NCBI RefSeq assembly: GCF_000633535.1
Contig: NZ_AYMR01000006.1
Location: 1-64,000 of the forward strand
Length of the DNA: 64,000 nucleotides
Source: Leifsonia aquatica H1aii
GTDB taxonomy: Bacteria; Actinomycetota; Actinomycetes; Actinomycetales; Microbacteriaceae
Direction of reading: 5' to 3'
Part shown: positions 58,792 through 64,000 of the stretch, in pieces
How the letters are laid out: every line of letters starts with the position of its first letter
Numbering within the stretch: the first letter of the stretch is position 1
The notes under the pieces: generated by a model
Told to the model about the DNA's origin: nothing
Databases searched by the model: none
The model's input: only the letters and a program-made list of their open reading frames with translations
Translations under genes and position numbers: made by a program

Positions 58792-58855
58792 TCGGCGGGA
58801 TGCGCCTCGGCCTGGGGGCCGGTAGGTGATTGACTCGGAGCGGAAGGTGGTGCAG

Positions 58856-60757
58856 GTGGCGCTCTCGGCGCAGCAGACGAGGATGCTCGACATCCTGGCG
58901 CGCCGTGCTGCCTGGGTGACGGCGGCGGAGCTCGCACACGATCTCGGCGTGACCTCCCGCAGCATCCGCACCTACGCCGCGGCGCTCGGCGACCTCGTGG
59001 TGTCAGGGGCGAACGGCTACCGCGTGCGCCCGGAGGCGTACGCCGCCCATGTCGACGGGGACGGTCAGGCGGAGTCCGGCGCCGGGTCCCCCCAGGAACG
59101 ACTCGTCTTCGTCGCCCGGCGGCTGCTCGACGAGCCGGAGGGCGTCGACGTCTACGAGGCCGCCGGGAGCCTCTTCGTGAGCGAATCGACGATCGAGTCC
59201 GATCTGACCCGCCTGCGCGGCATCCTCGCCGACACCGAGCTCGCCCTGAAGCGTCAGGGCCCGGTCGTGCAGCTGACCGGGCCGGAGATCGCCCGCCGCA
59301 AGCTCATCAGCCGGTTGTTCCGCGACGAGATGCGTCAGGGCGTCGTCGACATCGCGCGCATCCAGGAGGCCTTCTCCTCCAGCGGCCTGGCGGAGTTCAA
59401 GTCCGACCTGGTCGCGATGCTCGACGCGCGGGGCTTCTTCGTCAACGAGTACGGCATCAACGACGTGCTTCTGCACATGGCCGTCGCGCTCGACCGCGTC
59501 GCCAAGGACCGCGTGCTGCCCGCCGCGGGCGATCCGCAGGTCAGCGAGACCATCCGCTCGCTCTCCGACGACCTCGGCGGACTGGTCGCGACCCACTTCG
59601 ACGTCGTGCTCGACCCCACCGAGCTGCGCTACCTCGCCATCCTGCTGCGCACCCGGGTGATCGCGCCCGGCGCGGGCCGCGATCCGGTCGAGGAGTTCGT
59701 GAGCGAGGCCGACCTGGAGGTCGTCCGCGGGATCGTGACGCGCGCCTCGACCGAGTACCTGGTCGACCTGCGGGACGAGAACTTCATCGTCCGGCTCACC
59801 CTGCACGTGCAGAACCTCGTGGCCAGGGCGCACGAGAAGTCGTACTCCCGCAACCCGCTGACCCGCTCGATCAAGAGCTCCTACCCGATGATCTACGAGT
59901 TGGCCGTCTACATCGCGAGCCGGCTGCAGGCGGCGGAGGGCATCGAGGTGAACGAGGACGAGATCGCCTACATCGCGATGCACGTCGGCGCGTACCTGGA
60001 GCAGCAGTCACGGCGCCGGGACGCGGTGACCTGTGCGGTGGTCTGCCCGAACTACTACGACATGCACATCCTCCTGCGCGACCGGCTGGAGAGCGCGCTC
60101 GGCGACGACCTCGACGTCACGAGTGTGATCACGACCGCCGACGCCGACTGGGGCGCCATCGACGCGGACCTGGTGCTGACGACGATCGACCCGCGCGGCC
60201 GTCGCGAGAACGCGGTCATCGTACAGCCGTTCGTCACCGAGACCGACATCGAGCACATCCGCCAGGCCGTCGCCCGCATCCGCCGGCAGCGGCGGCGCGC
60301 CCGGATCAAGAACGACCTCCTCGAGTACTTCGACGAGCGACTGTTCCTGCGCAACTTCTACGCCCGTGACGCGATCACGATGATCCGGGCGCTGGGGGAC
60401 CGGATGATCGCGGTCGGTGCCATCGACCAGGACTACGTCGACCAGACGATCGAGCGCGAGCAGATGTCGTCGACGGCGTTCACCGACTCGCTCGCGGTGC
60501 CGCACGCCATGACGATGGGCGCCAAGCGGACGGCGATCGCGATCGTGGTCAACGACACGGCGATGGATTGGGGCGACGCGCGGGTGAACGTGATCGCCTT
60601 CATCGCCTTCGACGCGGGAGGCCGCGCCTCCTTCCAGACGGTCTTCGACCAGTTCGTCGAGGTCTTCGGCGATCGCGAGGCCGTGCTCGGTCTCATCCGC
60701 CGCGCCGACACCTTCAGCGCCTTCATCGACGAGCTCGTCCGCATCATCGACTCCTGA
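58856..60757 (+). CDS. mtlR: PRD-containing PTS-regulated activator, MtlR type
   Basis: A 633-residue BglG/MtlR-family activator: an N-terminal HTH (TAAELAHDLGVTSRSIRTY), a second HTH-like region (YEAAGSLFVSESTIESDLTRL), two PRDs with His residues (LLHMAVALDR, YIAMHVGAYLE), a IIB-like segment with a Cys (CAVVCPNYYD), and a C-terminal IIA-like domain with SLAVPHAM. I chose the GTG at 58856 because GGAAGG lies eight bases upstream; a GTG at 58826 is possible. It should activate the mannitol operon under PTS phosphorylation control. Confidence 0.88.
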   Translation: MALSAQQTRMLDILARRAAWVTAAELAHDLGVTSRSIRTYAAALGDLVVSGANGYRVRPEAYAAHVDGDGQAESGAGSPQERLVFVARRLLDEPEGVDVYEAAGSLFVSESTIESDLTRLRGILADTELALKRQGPVVQLTGPEIARRKLISRLFRDEMRQGVVDIARIQEAFSSSGLAEFKSDLVAMLDARGFFVNEYGINDVLLHMAVALDRVAKDRVLPAAGDPQVSETIRSLSDDLGGLVATHFDVVLDPTELRYLAILLRTRVIAPGAGRDPVEEFVSEADLEVVRGIVTRASTEYLVDLRDENFIVRLTLHVQNLVARAHEKSYSRNPLTRSIKSSYPMIYELAVYIASRLQAAEGIEVNEDEIAYIAMHVGAYLEQQSRRRDAVTCAVVCPNYYDMHILLRDRLESALGDDLDVTSVITTADADWGAIDADLVLTTIDPRGRRENAVIVQPFVTETDIEHIRQAVARIRRQRRRARIKNDLLEYFDERLFLRNFYARDAITMIRALGDRMIAVGAIDQDYVDQTIEREQMSSTAFTDSLAVPHAMTMGAKRTAIAIVVNDTAMDWGDARVNVIAFIAFDAGGRASFQTVFDQFVEVFGDREAVLGLIRRADTFSAFIDELVRIIDS

Positions 60758-60783
60758 CCCTCTCGCCCCTCCCACCGACAACC

Positions 60784-60846
60784 GCCGAGTACACGAATTC
60801 TCTGCGTACTCGGCCGGTTCGGCCCCACTTTCTGCGTACTCGGCCG
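60784..60846. repeat. Hairpin and direct repeats between mtlR and the lipoprotein gene
   Basis: GCCGAGTAC (60784-60792) pairs with GTACTCGGC (60806-60814). A 16-base unit, TCTGCGTACTCGGCCG, is present at 60801-60816 and again at 60831-60846, a 30-base period, so either copy can pair with the left arm. It lies in a 168-base gap between convergent genes and may act as a terminator or a small dispersed repeat. Confidence 0.6.
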
Positions 60847-60925
60847 TCTTCGAGGGGAGAGACGACGGACCGCCGGGCGCACGAGGCGGCCGGCGGTCCG
60901 GTGAAGCGGCGCGAAGGGCGCTGAG

Positions 60926-61330
60926 CTAGTTCGCGGTGATCGTGTACGTGACCGAGACGCCGGGGGTGCCCACGGCGACGGTGTACTTGTCGTTCGTGTA
61001 GACGGCCTTCGAGTCGGTCGAGCCCGCCTGCTTGGTGTAGCCGGCCTTCTCGAGCGCGGCGGTCGCGTCGGCGAAGCCGGTCTTGGTGGTGGGCTGGACG
61101 GTGACCGACCAGCCGTTGTCCTTGTCGCCGCGGGCGACGACGACCTGGCCGTCGACGAGCGGGACGTCGCTCTTCGGGAAGTCCGAGGGCAGCGAGGCCG
61201 CGGCCTGGGTCGACGACGAACTGGAGGTGGACGACGAGTCCGATCCGGTGCTGGAGCAGCCGGCGAGGGTGGCGATGGAGAGTGCCGCGACGAGCGCGAC
61301 GGGAGCGAGCAGAGAGGTACGGGTGCGCAT
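60926..61330 (-). CDS. Hypothetical lipoprotein
   Basis: A 134-residue exported protein. The signal ends in LAGC and is followed by a Ser-rich linker. The folded part (about 45-134) shows two similar strand pairs (GWSVTVQPTT, YTVAVGTPG) but no family I can name. AGGAAG lies three bases before the ATG at 61330. Confidence 0.7.
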   Translation of the reverse strand: MRTRTSLLAPVALVAALSIATLAGCSSTGSDSSSTSSSSSTQAAASLPSDFPKSDVPLVDGQVVVARGDKDNGWSVTVQPTTKTGFADATAALEKAGYTKQAGSTDSKAVYTNDKYTVAVGTPGVSVTYTITAN

Positions 61331-61405
61331 GATCTTCCTAGTGCTGTATGTCTGGTGGTGCGGTGTTGCAACAACACTCCAGCGTACTCGCGCGCCCGCC
61401 TCCGG

Positions 61406-62086
61406 TCAGCCGAGCAGCAGCCTGCGCAACTGGTCGGCGGAGTGGACCACCGCGATCGCGCCGGCGGCCTCGGCCGGCGAGCCGTAGCCCCACTCGACCA
61501 GGATGGTCGGCAGCCCGTGGGCGCCGGCGCCTTCGACGTCGTACTGGCGGTCGCCCACCATCACCGTGTGATCGAGGTCGACGCCCTCCGCGGTGAGCCG
61601 GCGCAGGGCCTCCTCCACCACGTCCGCCTTCGCGCTGCGCGTCTCGTCCTCGCTGGCGCCGGTGATCACGGTGAAGTACGGGGCCAGGCCGAAGTGCTCC
61701 AGGATGCGGATCGCCTGCGACTCGGGCTTGCTCGTCGCGATGGCGAGCGGGATACCGGCGGCGTGGAGGTGCTCCAGGAGCCCGCGGATCCCGGGGAACA
61801 CGGCGCTGTCGAACGCGCCCTCGGCGGCGTAGTGGGTGCGGTACACCGCGAGGGCGGCACGCGCTTCGGTCTCGTCCATGCCCGCGAACTTCTCGAGCGA
61901 GTCGAGCAGCGGCGGCCCGACGTACTCGACGAGCTCCGCGGGGGTGGGGACGGGGCGGCCCAGCTCCTCGAACGTGCGAACGAGGGAGCCGGTGATGCCC
62001 GGGGCGGAGTCTGTGAGGGTGCCGTCGAGATCGAAGAGCACGCAGGTCCACGTCCGGGTGACGGTGGGGGTGATGGGGGTGGTCAT
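61406..62086 (-). CDS. HAD family phosphatase, phosphoglycolate phosphatase-like
   Basis: A 226-residue haloacid dehalogenase-type hydrolase. FDLDGTLTDS holds the nucleophile Asp, AIATSKP holds motif II, and VMVGDRQYDVEGA holds the metal-binding acidic pair. The helical cap (about 35-95) fits the Gph/PpaX group. The exact phosphoester substrate is unknown. Confidence 0.86.
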   Translation of the reverse strand: MTTPITPTVTRTWTCVLFDLDGTLTDSAPGITGSLVRTFEELGRPVPTPAELVEYVGPPLLDSLEKFAGMDETEARAALAVYRTHYAAEGAFDSAVFPGIRGLLEHLHAAGIPLAIATSKPESQAIRILEHFGLAPYFTVITGASEDETRSAKADVVEEALRRLTAEGVDLDHTVMVGDRQYDVEGAGAHGLPTILVEWGYGSPAEAAGAIAVVHSADQLRRLLLG

Positions 62087-62124
62087 AGCAGTCCCAATGG
62101 TATGGGGCGTATGTGAACGTTCGC

Positions 62125-62547
62125 TCAGCGGTCGCCCAGAGCGGACTCGATGTGCGAGCGCGCCACGACCATGGTCTGTTCCGAGCCGGGGTCGAACTGC
62201 ACCGCGACGAACTCCGCGGTGCGGACGAATCCGAGCGCCTCGACGGCCGGGACGATGACCGCCTGGACCTTCGTGCCCGCACCCTCCGCCGTCCGGCCGA
62301 CGGCCGAGCGCAGCGCCTTCATCGAGGTGAAGAGGGGCAGGACCGGTTCGCCGGTGGTCGAGCTGATGGTGCGCAGACGGGTGTCCTGCGGGGTGGACCC
62401 GGTCACGTCGACGACCAGGCCGCCCTTCACCGCGGCGGCGAGCAGGGCCTCCAGGTTCGCGAGGGTCGGCTCCGCCGCGATGTCCGCGAGCGCGGCGCGC
62501 ACGGGGACGTTCTCGTAGCTCTGCGGGAAGCGGGGTGCGGGCGCCAT
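62125..62547 (-). CDS. SseB family protein
   Basis: A 140-residue SseB-fold protein. PLFTSMKALRSAVG and a GFVRTAEFVAVQFD segment are typical. Its ATG overlaps the last base of the nucS stop region (TGATG), so it is translated with nucS. The function is unknown; coupling to a mismatch endonuclease is notable but may be positional. Confidence 0.75.
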   Translation of the reverse strand: MAPAPRFPQSYENVPVRAALADIAAEPTLANLEALLAAAVKGGLVVDVTGSTPQDTRLRTISSTTGEPVLPLFTSMKALRSAVGRTAEGAGTKVQAVIVPAVEALGFVRTAEFVAVQFDPGSEQTMVVARSHIESALGDR

Positions 62548-63242
62548 CAGAAGAGCCTGCTGTCGCTGTCGTCGATGCCGCGCATGGCGTCGTAGTCGAG
62601 CACCAGGCAGCGGATGCCCCGGTCCTCGGCGAGGGTGCGGGCCTGGGGCTTGATCTCCTGCGCGGCGAAGACGCCGGTGACGGGCGCCAGCAGCGGGTCG
62701 CGGTTCATCAGCTCGAGATAGCGGGTGAGCTGCTCGACGCCGTCGATGTCGCCACGCCGCTTGAGCTCGACGGCCACCGAGGCGCCCGCGGCGTCACGGG
62801 CCAGGATGTCGACCGGTCCGATGGCGGTCATGTACTCGCGGCGGACGAGCACGTGCCCGTCTCCCAGCAGGTGGATCTGCTCGGCGAGCAGCTTCTGCAG
62901 GTGCGCCTCGACGCCGTCCTTCTGCAGGCCGGGGTCGATGCCGAGCTCGTGCGCCGAGTCGTGCATCACCTCGTGGATCGAGACGATCAGCATGTCGGCC
63001 GTCTTGGCCTGGGTGACGCGCCAGACCTCGGTGACGCCGGCCTCCCGCTGGAGCTCGTCCGGTTCGGTCACCGCGAGGGTGCAGGGCGGGCTCATCCAGT
63101 TGAGCGGCTTGTACGAGCCGCCGTCGGAGTGGACGAGCAGGCTGCCGTCGGATTTGAGCATGAGCAGCCGCGGGGCCAGAGGCAGGTGCGCGCTCAGGCG
63201 TCCGGCGTAGTCCACGGAGCAGTTGGCAATGACGAGACGCAC
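62547..63242 (-). CDS. nucS: Endonuclease NucS/EndoMS, mismatch repair
   Basis: A 231-residue nuclease that cuts both strands at mismatches in actinobacteria and archaea lacking MutS/MutL. The catalytic residues are visible as Asp145 in [10 protein letters not shown] and Glu159 and Lys161 in VAVELKRRG. The C-terminus ends DSRLF, a sliding-clamp-binding type motif. No MutS or MutL gene is in the window. It is divergent from the lactonase-family gene. Confidence 0.94.
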   Translation of the reverse strand: MRLVIANCSVDYAGRLSAHLPLAPRLLMLKSDGSLLVHSDGGSYKPLNWMSPPCTLAVTEPDELQREAGVTEVWRVTQAKTADMLIVSIHEVMHDSAHELGIDPGLQKDGVEAHLQKLLAEQIHLLGDGHVLVRREYMTAIGPVDILARDAAGASVAVELKRRGDIDGVEQLTRYLELMNRDPLLAPVTGVFAAQEIKPQARTLAEDRGIRCLVLDYDAMRGIDDSDSRLF

Positions 63243-63326
63243 CGCAACATCCTACGGGGGAGGACCGGTAGACCGGCTGCGCGCCGGGGCACTGGACGCG
63301 GAAGCGGTGCCTGGCAGGATGGGGGC

Positions 63327-64000
63327 ATGCCTCACGATCTCGTCATCGGCACGTACACCGAACGCCTCCCGCATGTCGACGGTCACGCCGACGGCGTGCT
63401 CGCGGCCCGCTTCGACGGGTCGGAGGTGTCGGACATCTCCGTCGCTGCGCGGGTGCGGAACCCGTCCTGGGTGGCCGTCGCTGCGGGCGGCACGCGCGTC
63501 TACGCGGTGTCGGAGACCGGCCCGGAGGGCGGTCTGCTCGCCTTCGAGCGCGCGGGCGACGGCACGCTCCGGCTGCTCGGCGAGGCTCCCAGCGGCGGCG
63601 CCGATCCCGCACACCTGGCCGTCCACCCGGCGGGGCACCTGCTCGCGGGCACCTACAGCGGAGGCTCGGTCTCGGTCTTCGCGCTGAACGGCGACGGCTC
63701 GATCGGCGCGCGCACCGGGTTCGTTCAGCATGAGGGGCGCGGTCCGGACGATGCGCGCCAGGAGGCGGCGCACGTCCACCACCTCAGTGCCGACCCGGTC
63801 AGCGGCGATGTCGTCGTGGTCGACCTGGGGCTGGGGGAGGTGCGCTGGTACGCCCTCGATGACGACGGTTCCCTGACCCTGCAACCGGAGGCCACGATCG
63901 CCTCCGGCGCCGCCGGCCCGCGGCATCTCGCGTTCCACCCGGACGGCCGGCACGCGTTCGTGCTGAACGAGCTCGACAGCACGCTCGACGTCCTGCGCCG
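63327..64000 (+). CDS. Lactonase family beta-propeller protein, 3' end beyond the window
   Basis: The first ~224 codons of a 6-phosphogluconolactonase/YkgB-type (COG2706) seven-bladed propeller. VIGTYTERLPHVDG begins blade one, and PAHLAVHPAGHLLAGTYSGGSVSVF, HVHHLSADP and GPRHLAFHPDGRHAFVLNEL are the repeated blade motifs. AGGATGGGGGC precedes the ATG. It may hydrolyse sugar lactones, but it is outside both sugar clusters. Confidence 0.85.
   Translation, partial: MPHDLVIGTYTERLPHVDGHADGVLAARFDGSEVSDISVAARVRNPSWVAVAAGGTRVYAVSETGPEGGLLAFERAGDGTLRLLGEAPSGGADPAHLAVHPAGHLLAGTYSGGSVSVFALNGDGSIGARTGFVQHEGRGPDDARQEAAHVHHLSADPVSGDVVVVDLGLGEVRWYALDDDGSLTLQPEATIASGAAGPRHLAFHPDGRHAFVLNELDSTLDVLR

Noticed and set aside
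60784-60846. A short CRISPR-like array.
   Set aside because: Only two copies of the 16-base unit exist and no cas gene is near.

Overview
The window is one contiguous piece of a high-GC actinobacterial chromosome. Several features point to a free-living soil- or plant-associated member of the Microbacteriaceae, with Leifsonia-like gene content: frequent GTG starts, tight ATGA/GTGA overlaps, a NucS mismatch endonuclease instead of visible MutS/MutL, a MarP-type membrane protease, an LAxTG sortase substrate, and many ABC and PTS sugar systems. There is no rRNA or tRNA gene, no insertion sequence, no phage gene and no CRISPR array, so the genus assignment is inference only.

Bases 1-14103 hold a sugar island that I read as a complete non-phosphorylative L-fucose pathway. 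It contains two GH29 alpha-L-fucosidases, a CUT1 ABC importer without its own ATPase, an aldo/keto reductase (fucose dehydrogenase), a lactonase, L-fuconate dehydratase, an SDR dehydrogenase, a fumarylacetoacetase-family hydrolase, a mutarotase, a second enolase-superfamily enzyme and a GntR/FCD regulator. A palindrome with core CCTATAGG overlaps or adjoins the promoters of these transcription units. Next come a ROK regulator and a CUT2 sugar importer (14156-19533) closed by a strong hairpin terminator, and a second GntR-type regulator (19808).

Bases 20505-40089 carry mixed genes. They include AzlCD amino-acid export, a TetR-controlled MFS pump with two operators flanking its promoter, a quinone oxidoreductase, MarP protease, a copper operon (YcnI, CopC and a His/Met-rich membrane protein), a two-component system, a Nudix hydrolase, a YihY/holin-X/DUF3618 envelope operon, a stress protein coupled to two FluC fluoride-channel subunits, PanD, and a MarR-controlled MFS pump.

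Bases 40177-46524 concern the cell surface. A secreted Ala/Pro-rich protein is followed by a seven-repeat, cysteine-free chaplin-like protein with an LAxTG sorting signal. After a META lipoprotein and an isolated ribbon-helix-helix gene comes a three-gene operon (type III polyketide synthase, ICMT-like methyltransferase, flavoprotein) that resembles the Streptomyces srsABC phenolic-lipid operon.

Bases 46641-52521 form a divergent cluster: RidA, an IclR regulator and KDG-type kinase leftward, and a PLP-dependent dehydratase/aldolase, KDPG-type aldolase and D-aminoacylase-like amidohydrolase rightward. Together they suggest catabolism of an N-acyl amino-sugar acid such as N-acetyl-D-glucosaminate to pyruvate and a triose phosphate.

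Bases 53089-60757 are a mannitol PTS operon (mtlD, mtlF, mtlA) that also contains the general PTS genes ptsI and ptsH and an orphan IIB protein, facing a divergent MtlR-type activator. The window ends with a lipoprotein, a HAD phosphatase, an SseB-like protein, nucS, and the start of a lactonase-family beta-propeller gene.
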